Shown here: positions 36,501-44,825 of the stretch, piece after piece
Layout: each line of letters opens with the position of its first letter
Numbering within the stretch: the first letter of the stretch is position 1
Assembly (NCBI RefSeq): GCF_024296865.1
Contig: NZ_CP101134.1
Location: 1,984,001-2,048,000 of the forward strand
Source: Sphingobacterium sp. LZ7M1
GTDB taxonomy: Bacteria > Bacteroidota > Bacteroidia > Sphingobacteriales > Sphingobacteriaceae
Length of the DNA: 64,000 nt
Direction: 5' to 3'
Program-made: the position numbers and the translations under genes
The notes under the pieces: generated by a model
Told to the model about the DNA's origin: nothing
The model's database searches: none
Seen by the model: only the letters and a program-made list of their open reading frames with translations

Positions 36501-36520
36501 CATTCAATTAGAATTTATAG

Positions 36521-36552
36521 GAAAGCCCGTCATTTGATGGGCTTTTTCTTTT
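36521..36552 (+). terminator. terminator after rny
   Basis: AAAGCCC (36522-36528) pairs with GGGCTTT (36539-36545), possibly extended inwards by GTCA/TGAT; a T-rich tail follows. Confidence 0.8.
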
Positions 36553-36560
36553 TCCCTTGT

Positions 36561-36580
36561 ATTAGAATTTGATTAGAATT
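36561..36580 (+). promoter_or_regulatory. direct-repeat operator before the response regulator gene
   Basis: ATTAGAATT (36561-36569), TG, ATTAGAATT (36572-36580): a perfect direct repeat with 11-base period, as OmpR-family regulators bind. The exact reverse complement of all 20 bases lies at 38651-38670 in front of the efflux genes. A -7 box TAAATTTG follows at 36615-36622. Confidence 0.65.
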
Positions 36581-36614
36581 CCATAAAATAGCATTAAGGT
36601 ATGGGCTAAATGGC

Positions 36615-36622
36615 TAAATTTG
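36615..36622 (+). promoter_or_regulatory. -7 element of the response regulator gene
   Basis: TAAATTTG fits TAnnTTTG and lies 34 bases after the operator repeat and 15 bases before the start codon. No TTG was found at the -33 position, which fits a promoter that needs an activator. Confidence 0.5.
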
Positions 36623-36637
36623 AAATAATTAAAAGAA

Positions 36638-37327
36638 ATGCAAGTATTAGTTGTAGAAGATGATCATCGGATAAGTTCCTTCTTAATTAAAGGTTTAGAG
36701 GAAAATGGTTTTTTGGTTACCCTTTGTAAAACCGCGGAGGATGCCTTGTTGGAGGAGAACCTTAAAATTGATTGGGATGTCATTGTTTTGGACATTATGT
36801 TGCCTGGAATCGATGGGGTGCAGTTATTGCAGACCTTACGCTATAAACAGGTCTATGCTCCTGTATTAATGCTGAGTGCCTTGAACAGTATTCAAGACAA
36901 GGTGACTTCCTTGGATTATGGTGCCGATGATTATTTGACCAAGCCTTTCCATTTTGAGGAACTGCTGTCGCGGATCAATGCCCTGAGCAGGAGAAAGCAA
37001 TACCATAATCAGGAAAAGCCGAAGAGTCCGATTTTGGAATTTGATGAGCTGCAGATCGACACGGATCAATATAAAGTCTTTTTAAAGGGGGAACTGGTGG
37101 ACCTCTCGCCAAGGGAATTCAAATTGCTGATGTACCTGATAGAAAACCGAAATAAGACGGTTAGCCGAATGCAAATATTAAATGCAGTTTGGGGCATCAC
37201 ATTTAACAATCACAGCAATGTAGTGGATGTATATATATCCTATTTGAGAAATAAAGTTGAAAGCCAAGATCAGAAGTTTATCCAAACCGTAAAAGGAATT
37301 GGATATATGTTTAAGTATGATTCATGA
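36638..37327 (+). CDS. OmpR-family response regulator of the metal efflux operon
   Basis: A 229-residue two-component regulator. The receiver domain has the acidic pocket EDD (7-9), phospho-acceptor Asp52 in VIVLDIMLPG, Ser80 and Lys102 (LTKPF). The C-terminal part is a winged-helix DNA-binding domain (LSPREFKLLMYLIENRNKTVSR, then HSNVVDVYISYLRNKVE). It overlaps the histidine kinase gene by 4 bases (ATGA). With the RND pump genes behind it this is a CusR/CopR/CzcR-type regulator of metal resistance. The duplicated 20-bp motif suggests it controls itself and the pump. Confidence 0.93.
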   Translation: MQVLVVEDDHRISSFLIKGLEENGFLVTLCKTAEDALLEENLKIDWDVIVLDIMLPGIDGVQLLQTLRYKQVYAPVLMLSALNSIQDKVTSLDYGADDYLTKPFHFEELLSRINALSRRKQYHNQEKPKSPILEFDELQIDTDQYKVFLKGELVDLSPREFKLLMYLIENRNKTVSRMQILNAVWGITFNNHSNVVDVYISYLRNKVESQDQKFIQTVKGIGYMFKYDS

Positions 37328-38658
37328 AGTTAAAGCATAGGTTAGCCTTATATTCGATCTGTATCTTTAGCGTTGTTACGCTATTGATATCAGTTGTTAT
37401 TTATTTTGCCTATTACGTGCAGATGGAAAAATCTGAGCAACATGCTTTGGAAAGTAAATCATTATTGGCAGCCATCTATTATCTGGAACGCGATGAGTTG
37501 AGCAGTCTGGACCATGAAAATATCCAAAAGCAATTGCAGAAGACTATTTCCAGAAGAGATATTGTTGTATTTGATAGTCTTGATAAAAGGAAGGCTGGAG
37601 ACATGTCCGTAATTTCTGATATTTCAAAGGATTTTATAGGGCAGGTTCGGTCGGATAAAAATTCATTCTTTAACACTGATCATTTCTTTTATAACGGTAT
37701 TTTCTATAATGATAACGAAGGGGATTTTGTCATAGTCACCCGAGAATCCAAAGAGGGCTTCAATAATCAGATGCAGTCATTATTTCATATCTTGATTATT
37801 GCATTTTTTGTTGGACTGAGTATAATTTACTTCTTTTCAAGGTTCCTGGGCTATATTGCTTACCAGCCAATAGTCGATGTAATCAAACAGATCAAGGACC
37901 GAGATAGCAAGAACTTTGAAAAACCTATCCAATTGGAGAGATCCTATTCAGAAATCCAGGATTTGGTGAACACCTATAACCTGTTTGTAGATCGCATCTC
38001 TCAAACCTTCAATGTTCAGAAAAATTTCATTGATTATGTTTCCCATGAACTCAGGACTCCGATTACTGCCCTTTTAGGTACCTTGGAGGTGACCAACCAA
38101 AGGGAGCGGAGCAAAGCGGAGTATGAAGATGTAATCCAACAACTAAAGCAATATACCACTGATCTGGAAGAGACCTTGGAAAACATGATGTTGCTGTCTG
38201 GAGCAAAAACAAGCTTTGAGTTCTCAAGATTAAGAATTGATGAGATTATTTGGCAGGTCATTGAAAATGCGGTTCTCTATTACCAAGCTGATATTGAGGT
38301 GAAAATTGAAGTAGAGGATGCTAACTTAATGGAATGGGAGGGTAATGAGAAGCTCTTGGCTTTAGCCTTCAATAATATCATTGAGAATGCAATAAAGTAT
38401 TCAAACAATAAGAAAGTAACTGTGATCCTTCATGAGGACCTAGGCAGGTTGGAGGTGTTAGTGGTAGACCAGGGGATTGGCATATCTCAGGAGGACCTCA
38501 AAAAAGTAAAGGAAAACTTTTACCGAGGGGAAAACACAGATAAATTTTCAGGTAAGGGAATTGGTCTCTCTATGGCCAACATTATCTTTGTATTGCACAA
38601 AGTTGAAATGAAACTACAAAGTGAAGGGATGGGCACACAGGTCTCTCTCAAATTCTAA
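37324..38658 (+). CDS. sensor histidine kinase of the metal efflux operon
   Basis: A 444-residue membrane sensor: first span at residues 9-31, a periplasmic sensing domain of about 120 residues, second span at about 154-174, HAMP-like linker, H-box with His241 (SHELRTPI), N-box NNIIENAIKY, and ATP-lid glycine motifs (VDQGIGI, GKGIGLSMA). The periplasmic part has several His, Asp and Glu residues but no Cys or Met cluster, so the sensed metal cannot be told. Its start overlaps the regulator stop, and its last codons overlap the second operator. Confidence 0.92.
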   Translation: MKLKHRLALYSICIFSVVTLLISVVIYFAYYVQMEKSEQHALESKSLLAAIYYLERDELSSLDHENIQKQLQKTISRRDIVVFDSLDKRKAGDMSVISDISKDFIGQVRSDKNSFFNTDHFFYNGIFYNDNEGDFVIVTRESKEGFNNQMQSLFHILIIAFFVGLSIIYFFSRFLGYIAYQPIVDVIKQIKDRDSKNFEKPIQLERSYSEIQDLVNTYNLFVDRISQTFNVQKNFIDYVSHELRTPITALLGTLEVTNQRERSKAEYEDVIQQLKQYTTDLEETLENMMLLSGAKTSFEFSRLRIDEIIWQVIENAVLYYQADIEVKIEVEDANLMEWEGNEKLLALAFNNIIENAIKYSNNKKVTVILHEDLGRLEVLVVDQGIGISQEDLKKVKENFYRGENTDKFSGKGIGLSMANIIFVLHKVEMKLQSEGMGTQVSLKF

Positions 38659-38670
38659 TCAAATTCTAAT
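38651..38670 (-). promoter_or_regulatory. direct-repeat operator before the efflux genes
   Basis: AATTCTAAT-CA-AATTCTAAT is the exact reverse complement of the operator at 36561-36580. It overlaps the stop codon of the sensor kinase (TAA at 38656-38658) and lies 32 bases before the -7 box at 38703. Confidence 0.65.
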
Positions 38671-38702
38671 CTAATTTAAAACTCACCTTAATCTGCAAAT
38701 TA

Positions 38703-38710
38703 TAGGTTTG
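38703..38710 (+). promoter_or_regulatory. -7 element of the RND efflux genes
   Basis: TAGGTTTG fits TAnnTTTG and lies 12 bases before the ATG at 38723. It overlaps a TTG at 38708 that would otherwise look like an upstream start. Confidence 0.5.
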
Positions 38711-38722
38711 CAGAAAATATTA

Positions 38723-39979
38723 ATGGTGAAGAAATTCTATCTAATTTTCGTATTAAGCTGCCTTGCTGTTATTCTGCAAGCCCAGACCTATTCCCTAGAG
38801 GATTTAGAATCCCAGTTTCTGAAAAACAATTTGCAGTTAATCGCGAATAAGTTTCATATAGAAAAGTCTGAAGCATTGATCGTTCAGGAGAAGCTGTGGG
38901 CCAACCCAAATCTTACCGTTGACAACCTGAACCTTTGGGCTAACCGATCTTTTGAAACCATGCCCAACCTCATCGGCAATTTCGGAAGTAAACAGCAGCT
39001 CAATATGGAATTAGAACAGCTGATCGAGACAGCTGGGAAGAGAAAGAAACGAGTAGCCATTAAAACATTGGAGAAGACTTCTGCCCAGCTGGAGTTTGAG
39101 GAAATCCTCAGGCAATTAAAGCTAGAATTAAGAACCAACTTTTATAGCCTACAAAGAATTCAATTGGAAGAAAATCAATTGCAATCCATATTGGAATTGT
39201 TCTCCAAATTGAATGAGCAATATAAGATGCAAGCTGAAAAACAGCATGTTTCCCAGGTAAGTTTTTTAAGGGTCCATACCGAGCTAATCGGTATCCAGAA
39301 GGAGCTTTTGGATTTAAAGAGCCAAAAAAATGAGATCCTCCAGCAATTAAGAACCCTTACTCAATTACCAGATCTGAAAGCAGATCAATTATCCTTTGAT
39401 GGATTTCATGTTGGCGAGAAGACTTTATTACCGGCCGAGCTAAAAGAACTAGCTAATTCCCAAAATATTTATTTGCGTTCGATGGCCAATGATATTCAGC
39501 TTTCTGAAGGTCAGTTGAGATTGGAGAAGGCACAGAAAACCCCAAACTTAAACCTATTGATGAATTATGAGCGCGGAGGTAATGTGATGAGTAATTTCAT
39601 TGGTATTGGGGTGAACATTGAATTGCCCATCTTCAACAGAAATAAGGGAAATATCCAAGCTGCAAAAATCCAGGTTGAACAAGGTCAAGCCCAGTTTCAA
39701 GCTAGGCAATTAGAAATAGGAAATGAGATCGATAAGCTATTGAATAAACTTGCTTTATTCCGGGAGAACCTGACAAACTGGAAGGATACTAATACTGCAG
39801 CACAACAAAGAGTTTTAGAGAATTATATCAAATATCTTCAGGAACAACAGGTTACCCTCATCGAATTCATTGATTTTTCCCAAGCTTTTCGTGAAGCTCA
39901 GCAAGCCTATTTGGAATTACAGGAAAGTTATTTAATCACATTTGAACAACTACAGTATGTAGTTGGCCAGGAACTATAA
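38723..39979 (+). CDS. TolC-family outer-membrane factor (CusC/CzcC type)
   Basis: About 418 residues, outer-membrane channel subunit of the tripartite pump. A signal peptide ends ...ILQAQ, and the rest is long amphipathic helix with the two OEP repeats (first around 40-200, second around 215-418; LEQLIETAGKRKKRVAIK is the typical CzcC-like segment). The frame extends to a TTG at 38708, which lies inside the -7 box, so ATG 38723 is the start. It is followed after 2 bases by the adaptor gene. Confidence 0.9.
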   Translation: MVKKFYLIFVLSCLAVILQAQTYSLEDLESQFLKNNLQLIANKFHIEKSEALIVQEKLWANPNLTVDNLNLWANRSFETMPNLIGNFGSKQQLNMELEQLIETAGKRKKRVAIKTLEKTSAQLEFEEILRQLKLELRTNFYSLQRIQLEENQLQSILELFSKLNEQYKMQAEKQHVSQVSFLRVHTELIGIQKELLDLKSQKNEILQQLRTLTQLPDLKADQLSFDGFHVGEKTLLPAELKELANSQNIYLRSMANDIQLSEGQLRLEKAQKTPNLNLLMNYERGGNVMSNFIGIGVNIELPIFNRNKGNIQAAKIQVEQGQAQFQARQLEIGNEIDKLLNKLALFRENLTNWKDTNTAAQQRVLENYIKYLQEQQVTLIEFIDFSQAFREAQQAYLELQESYLITFEQLQYVVGQEL

Positions 39980-39981
39980 TA

Positions 39982-41088
39982 ATGAAAAATATTAAAAGTT
40001 TACCCTTAGGTTTAATTACCCTGATTGCATGTTGCACTGGCTGTGGAAGCAGCCAGCAGCAACAAATTGACGTACAGGATAGCACAAAAGGGTTTTGTAT
40101 CAGCGATCAATTAAAAAAGACTACAGAAATTATTACGGTCAAGGAAAGCCCCATTGTAGAGCAATTGACCTTATCCGGAAAGATTGAATATAATGAGAAT
40201 GATCTGGTTACCTTTCGTAGTTTATTGCTTGGCGTAGTCGATCGTGTTGATTTTGAGCTTGGTGACCAAGTTAAAAAGGGTCAGGTCCTGGCAACCATCA
40301 AATCAACGGAAATCCAAAGTCTGTTTCAACAGAAGAATGCACAGCAAAACCAGATCAATCTACTAGCGAAACTTTTGGTAACCAAGAAAGACCTGTTGAA
40401 AGACGGGATGATTTCAGAGCCTGAAATGCTGCAAGTGGAGCATGAACTGGAAAGTGCCAAGATTGAATTGAAACGCATCAATCAATCTTTGCAGCTTTAT
40501 CATGCCGTAGGCGAGGGGACTTTCCAGATTTTAGCACCAAAAAATGGTTATATCATCCAAAAAGATATCAGCCAAGGGCAAATCATTACCCAGGAAAGCA
40601 ATCCCTTGTTTTCTATTTCGAATCTGAAGGAAGTTTGGGTGATGTTGAACGTCTATGCAAGTAACCTTAGGTTTATCAAAACTGGAGACCAGGTTAAGGT
40701 GAGGACAATTGCATATCCAGATCAGGTCTATACCGGGAAAATAGATAAAATATACAATGTATTTGATGCCAATGAGCATGTAATGAAGGCACGGGTGGTA
40801 TTGGAGAACCAAAACCTTAACCTGATGCCCGGCTTGAGTGCCGATATCATAATCGATAAAATAAAATCAGAAGAAACAGCATTAGCCATTCCAAATAAGT
40901 CTCTTGTATTCAGTAATAATGAAAATTTCATGGTTGTTTACAAGGGAGATTGCCAATTGGAAGCAAAGAAGCTTGATATTATTTCGAGCAATGAAGAAGT
41001 GACCTATGTAAGCAATAAATTAGAAGCGAACGAAAAGGTTATTGGTAGCAATGCACTATTGATTTTTGAACAGATTAAGGGCTTGTAA
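39982..41088 (+). CDS. RND efflux periplasmic adaptor (CusB/CzcB type)
   Basis: A 368-residue membrane-fusion protein. It is a lipoprotein with a Cys-rich start (ACCTGCGSS), followed by a barrel-sandwich lipoyl-like part (VDFELGDQVKKGQVLATI near 85-102), an alpha hairpin (about 105-165) and beta-barrel domains (KEVWVMLNVYASNLRFIKTGDQVKVR). It links the inner-membrane pump and the outer-membrane channel. It lacks the methionine-rich N-terminus of E. coli CusB and any C-terminal His cluster. Gaps of 2 bases on both sides show a tight operon. Confidence 0.92.
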   Translation: MKNIKSLPLGLITLIACCTGCGSSQQQQIDVQDSTKGFCISDQLKKTTEIITVKESPIVEQLTLSGKIEYNENDLVTFRSLLLGVVDRVDFELGDQVKKGQVLATIKSTEIQSLFQQKNAQQNQINLLAKLLVTKKDLLKDGMISEPEMLQVEHELESAKIELKRINQSLQLYHAVGEGTFQILAPKNGYIIQKDISQGQIITQESNPLFSISNLKEVWVMLNVYASNLRFIKTGDQVKVRTIAYPDQVYTGKIDKIYNVFDANEHVMKARVVLENQNLNLMPGLSADIIIDKIKSEETALAIPNKSLVFSNNENFMVVYKGDCQLEAKKLDIISSNEEVTYVSNKLEANEKVIGSNALLIFEQIKGL

Positions 41089-41090
41089 GG

Positions 41091-44000
41091 ATGAAGAAGT
41101 TTGTTCAAAATATAGTAACCTTTTCATTAAGGAATACCACTTTTATTTTATTTGCCACGTTTGCCCTTTTGTTTGCGGGTATTTATGCGCTCAAACATAC
41201 AGCGATTGAGGCCTTTCCTGATGTTACCAATACGCGGGCGAGGATTATCATCCAATGGCCAGGTCGAAGTGCAGAGGAGGTGGAGAAGCTGGTCACTTTG
41301 CCGATTTCCAAGGAGATGAACAGTATTCCTAAGAAATCAAATATCCGTTCGATTTCTTTATTTGGTCTGTCTGTGGTAACTGTACAGTTTGAGGATGGGG
41401 TAGATGACTTTTATGCGCAGCAGTATGTTTCTAATAAATTAGCGGGAATAGACCTTCCAGAAGGAACGGAAGTAGAGGTAGAGCCACCTTCAGGTGCTAC
41501 AGGAGAAATCTTTAGATACATCATTAAAAGCGATCTGCCGATCAAGGAAATATCAGCGATCCAAGATTGGGTAATTGAAAGGGAGCTTCTTGGCGTACCT
41601 GGAGTGGCCAATGTGATCAGTTTTGGAGGCGAGGAAAAAATCTATGAGATCAAGATCAATCCGACCGAACTAAAGAATTTCAGTCTGACACCGCTCGATG
41701 TTTATGAAGCTGTATCAAAATCCAATATCAATGTGGGCGGGGATGTAATCCAACAAGGAGATCAAGCCTATGTGGTGCGTGGTGTCGGGTTATTGGACAA
41801 GATTGAAGATATAGGAAATATTACGGTCAAATTAAATGGCTCTACGCCAGTTTTGATTAAAAATGTTGCAGAGGTTGTAGTTTCCAATAAACCACGGTTG
41901 GGTCGCGTGGGATACAATGAGCAGGAAGATGTTGTGGAAGGGATTGTGGTCATGTTGAGAGGGGAGAACCCATCCGAGGTTATTGGATTGCTTAAAGAGA
42001 AGATCGAAGAATTAAATACAAGGACATTACCGGACAATGTCAAGATCGAAACAGCGGTTGACCGGACGAAATTGGTGGACAGCACGGTCAAGACCGTATC
42101 AAAAAACATTGTTGAAGGTGTTTTACTGGTATCCCTGATTGTATTTATCTTCCTATATAATTGGAAATCCACCTTTATTGTAGCTTCTGTTATTCCGCTT
42201 TCATTCTTATTTGCCATAATAATGCTGAAGATCCAAGGGTTACCAGCGAATCTGATTTCAATGGGCTCTTTGGATTTCGGTTTACTCTTGGAGGGAACCC
42301 TGGTTATTGTGGAAACGGTATTTGTCGCTTTAGCGACGCTATCCCATAAGGTAGGTCCGGAACGGTTTGCAAAGATGTCCAAGATGGGAGTAATCAAGAA
42401 AAGTGCAGGTAGTGTAGCTTCCTATATTTTCTTCGCATTGATGATTCTGATCGTTGCGTTATTACCTATTTTCTCTTTCCAGAAGGTTGAAGGGAAGATG
42501 TTTACCCCATTGGCTTTTACTTTAGGATATGCATTGTTAGGTTCCTTGATATTAAGTTTAACCTATGTTCCTGCTATGTGCAAGTTGCTTTTTACCAAAG
42601 GCATGGAAGAGAAAGAAAACTTTGTGACCAGATTCTTTCATAGATCTATCTATGGAATTTATAGTTATGCCCTGAAATTCAAAAAAATAACCCTTGTTGT
42701 TTTTATTGGCATTCTAGCATTATGTTCGATAAAGTTTATGAATTATGGTTCTGAATTCCTTCCTCAATTAAATGAAGGGGCCATTTATATCCGAGCGACT
42801 TTGCCCAATAGCATTAATCTGGATGAATCTAGCCGGCTGACCAAAGAAATGAAGCAATTGATGGTGGAGACCTGTCCGGAGATTGATTTTATCTTAACCC
42901 AAACCGGTAGACCCAATGATGGGACTGATCCCACAGGCTTCTTTAATATTGAGTTCAACGTCCAATTGACTGAACAAAATACTTGGAAACGAGGATTGGA
43001 TAAGGAGGAGATCATCGAGGAACTGAGGGAGAAATTGAATCAATACCCAGGGATTAATTTTGGATTTAGCCAACCCATTCAAGATAACGTAGAGGAATAT
43101 GTGGCCGGAGTTAAGAGTTCTTTGGTTATTAAGATCTTTGGTGATGACCTGTACAAGTTAGAAGACTATGCAAATCAGGTATCAGATGCGATCGGCAAGG
43201 TTCGAGGGATTACAGATATCAACGTTTATAAGAATATAGGTTTGCCAGAATTAAGAATTCAGCTTCATGATTCTAAAATGGCGAAGTATGGCATCTTTAC
43301 CAAGGATGTACAAGCCGTTATCGCGATGACCATTGGTGGACAGGCGGCAACCAAATTTTATGAAAAAGATCGACAGTTTGATGTGGTCCTCCGATTCAAT
43401 AAAGAATATAGGGATACACCTGAAAAAATAGGGAATATCCTCATACCGACAAGTACCGGAGAGAATATCCCGTTGCAAGAGATAGCAAGCATTGGGTATG
43501 TGACTGGACCTGCCTTTATCTATCGTGAGGGCAATAGCAGATACATTGGTATTGGCTTTAGTATATCGGGAAGGGATCTAGGAAGTACGATTGAGGAGGC
43601 AAAAGAGGTAGTAGCCAAATCCATAAAACTTCCTAAAGAAAATTATATGGAATGGGCTGGTGAATTTGAAAGCAAGGAACGGGCAACCAAACAATTAATG
43701 ACGGTTATTCCTATTTCCCTGGTTCTGATCCTCATATTGCTTTACAGTAATTTTGGAAATATGAAAGATACAGCCATTGCTGCTATTACCATTCCATTTG
43801 CCTTTATTGGCGGCTTCCTGTCTTTATGGATCACAGGTACCATCTTTGGGATTTCCGCTGGTATCGGATTGATTATCCTCTTCGGTGTAAATACCATCAA
43901 TGGAATCATCCTGATCGCTGTGATGAAGGAGTACCTGAAAAAGAAACCGCTGAAAGAAGCCATCGACCAAGGTGTGAAAAGTAGGATCAGATCTATTGTG

Positions 44001-44195
44001 ATGATTGCCCTGATGGGTTCGATGGGATTGCTACCTGCTGCGCTCTCCAGTGGGATGGGGTCTGAAATACAGAAGCCCTTAGCCATTATGATTGTTGGTG
44101 GCCTATTGATCTGTTTGATACTTTCCTTTGCAGTGTTGCCGGTAGTATTCTATTATGCATATAGAAAGGACAAAATGTTAGCAAAGAATAGTTAA
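41091..44195 (+). CDS. heavy-metal RND efflux pump (CusA/CzcA family)
   Basis: A 1034-residue inner-membrane pump of the heavy-metal efflux RND family with 12 spans and two large periplasmic loops. Span 4 carries DFGLLLEGTLVIVET at residues 395-409. Asp395 of the DFG proton-relay motif is kept, but the usual DG pair is EG (Glu401) and the usual VEN reads VET. The cation is therefore uncertain: this is not the standard Cu/Ag signature, and divalent metals such as Zn, Co or Ni, or a Bacteroidota-specific set, are possible. It is the last pump gene of the operon. Confidence 0.92.
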   Translation: MKKFVQNIVTFSLRNTTFILFATFALLFAGIYALKHTAIEAFPDVTNTRARIIIQWPGRSAEEVEKLVTLPISKEMNSIPKKSNIRSISLFGLSVVTVQFEDGVDDFYAQQYVSNKLAGIDLPEGTEVEVEPPSGATGEIFRYIIKSDLPIKEISAIQDWVIERELLGVPGVANVISFGGEEKIYEIKINPTELKNFSLTPLDVYEAVSKSNINVGGDVIQQGDQAYVVRGVGLLDKIEDIGNITVKLNGSTPVLIKNVAEVVVSNKPRLGRVGYNEQEDVVEGIVVMLRGENPSEVIGLLKEKIEELNTRTLPDNVKIETAVDRTKLVDSTVKTVSKNIVEGVLLVSLIVFIFLYNWKSTFIVASVIPLSFLFAIIMLKIQGLPANLISMGSLDFGLLLEGTLVIVETVFVALATLSHKVGPERFAKMSKMGVIKKSAGSVASYIFFALMILIVALLPIFSFQKVEGKMFTPLAFTLGYALLGSLILSLTYVPAMCKLLFTKGMEEKENFVTRFFHRSIYGIYSYALKFKKITLVVFIGILALCSIKFMNYGSEFLPQLNEGAIYIRATLPNSINLDESSRLTKEMKQLMVETCPEIDFILTQTGRPNDGTDPTGFFNIEFNVQLTEQNTWKRGLDKEEIIEELREKLNQYPGINFGFSQPIQDNVEEYVAGVKSSLVIKIFGDDLYKLEDYANQVSDAIGKVRGITDINVYKNIGLPELRIQLHDSKMAKYGIFTKDVQAVIAMTIGGQAATKFYEKDRQFDVVLRFNKEYRDTPEKIGNILIPTSTGENIPLQEIASIGYVTGPAFIYREGNSRYIGIGFSISGRDLGSTIEEAKEVVAKSIKLPKENYMEWAGEFESKERATKQLMTVIPISLVLILILLYSNFGNMKDTAIAAITIPFAFIGGFLSLWITGTIFGISAGIGLIILFGVNTINGIILIAVMKEYLKKKPLKEAIDQGVKSRIRSIVMIALMGSMGLLPAALSSGMGSEIQKPLAIMIVGGLLICLILSFAVLPVVFYYAYRKDKMLAKNS

Positions 44196-44200
44196 CTTTG
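44193..44200 (+). promoter_or_regulatory. -7 element near the start of the membrane protein gene at 44206
   Basis: TAACTTTG fits TAnnTTTG and ends five bases before the ATG. It overlaps the pump stop codon, so the next gene may have its own, leaderless, transcript. Confidence 0.4.
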
Positions 44201-44205
44201 CAGGC

Positions 44206-44730
44206 ATGAAGAAAAAGGCTCATGAAACCAATAAAAAGGTAGAATTTTCCAGACCTGTAGAGAAACATTTTTACGAATTGGATCAAACATATGGAACAGG
44301 AAACTTTGCCTTATATGCCATATTTATTTTTTTGGCCTTCTTTGGAATCATGGGATTGATATGGATGATCCCTTTTCCTCAATTAGAATTTTTGGTTAAG
44401 ATGAATGCCCATACGTTCTTGAACTGGGGGTCATTTTTCATAGCAATAGTTATCTACTGTTATTTGAAATTGGCACCGACCCTTTCTTATGCCGTGCTAT
44501 TCACGATTGGGATCATGAGTTATTTCATCGTCCAACTGGAATATGTTGAACGAGATGGTGGGCCAACGGTCATCTTAGTGTGCAGTATTATTGCATTAAT
44601 TGGACTAATTGGACTGTTCTTAAGCAGCAATAAGGTGAAAAAAGGAAATGCTTCCTTCTTGAATCTATTGACGATTGGCCCCATTTGGATGTGGTCAAAA
44701 GTATTCGATAAATTGAAGTGGAAATATTGA
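44206..44730 (+). CDS. hypothetical four-span membrane protein
   Basis: A 174-residue protein with a charged cytoplasmic start (MKKKAHETNKKVEFSRPVEKHFYELDQTYG) and about four hydrophobic segments between residues 34 and 140, ending in a basic tail. No family is recognised. It follows the metal pump after 10 bases but has a TAnnTTTG box of its own, so membership in the efflux operon is open. The gene ends at a bidirectional terminator. Confidence 0.75.
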   Translation: MKKKAHETNKKVEFSRPVEKHFYELDQTYGTGNFALYAIFIFLAFFGIMGLIWMIPFPQLEFLVKMNAHTFLNWGSFFIAIVIYCYLKLAPTLSYAVLFTIGIMSYFIVQLEYVERDGGPTVILVCSIIALIGLIGLFLSSNKVKKGNASFLNLLTIGPIWMWSKVFDKLKWKY

Positions 44731-44761
44731 TCCATTTGATTTAGACCCATAAAGAAATAAT

Positions 44762-44804
44762 AATAAAGGCTAGTCTTCCGATATGGGGAAAACTAGCCTT
44801 TATT
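44762..44804. terminator. bidirectional terminator
   Basis: AATAAAGGCTAGT (44762-44774) pairs with ACTAGCCTTTATT (44792-44804), with an inner TTCC/GGAA pair. It separates the convergent membrane protein and phosphatase genes. Confidence 0.88.
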
Positions 44805-44825
44805 TATTCTAGGTAGCTAGATTGG

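Noticed and set aside
41768..42397. Minus-strand frame of 209 codons inside the RND pump gene
   Set aside because: It is the antisense frame of a conserved pump gene, with low-complexity Ser/Thr/Asn composition; the plus-strand protein is clearly real.
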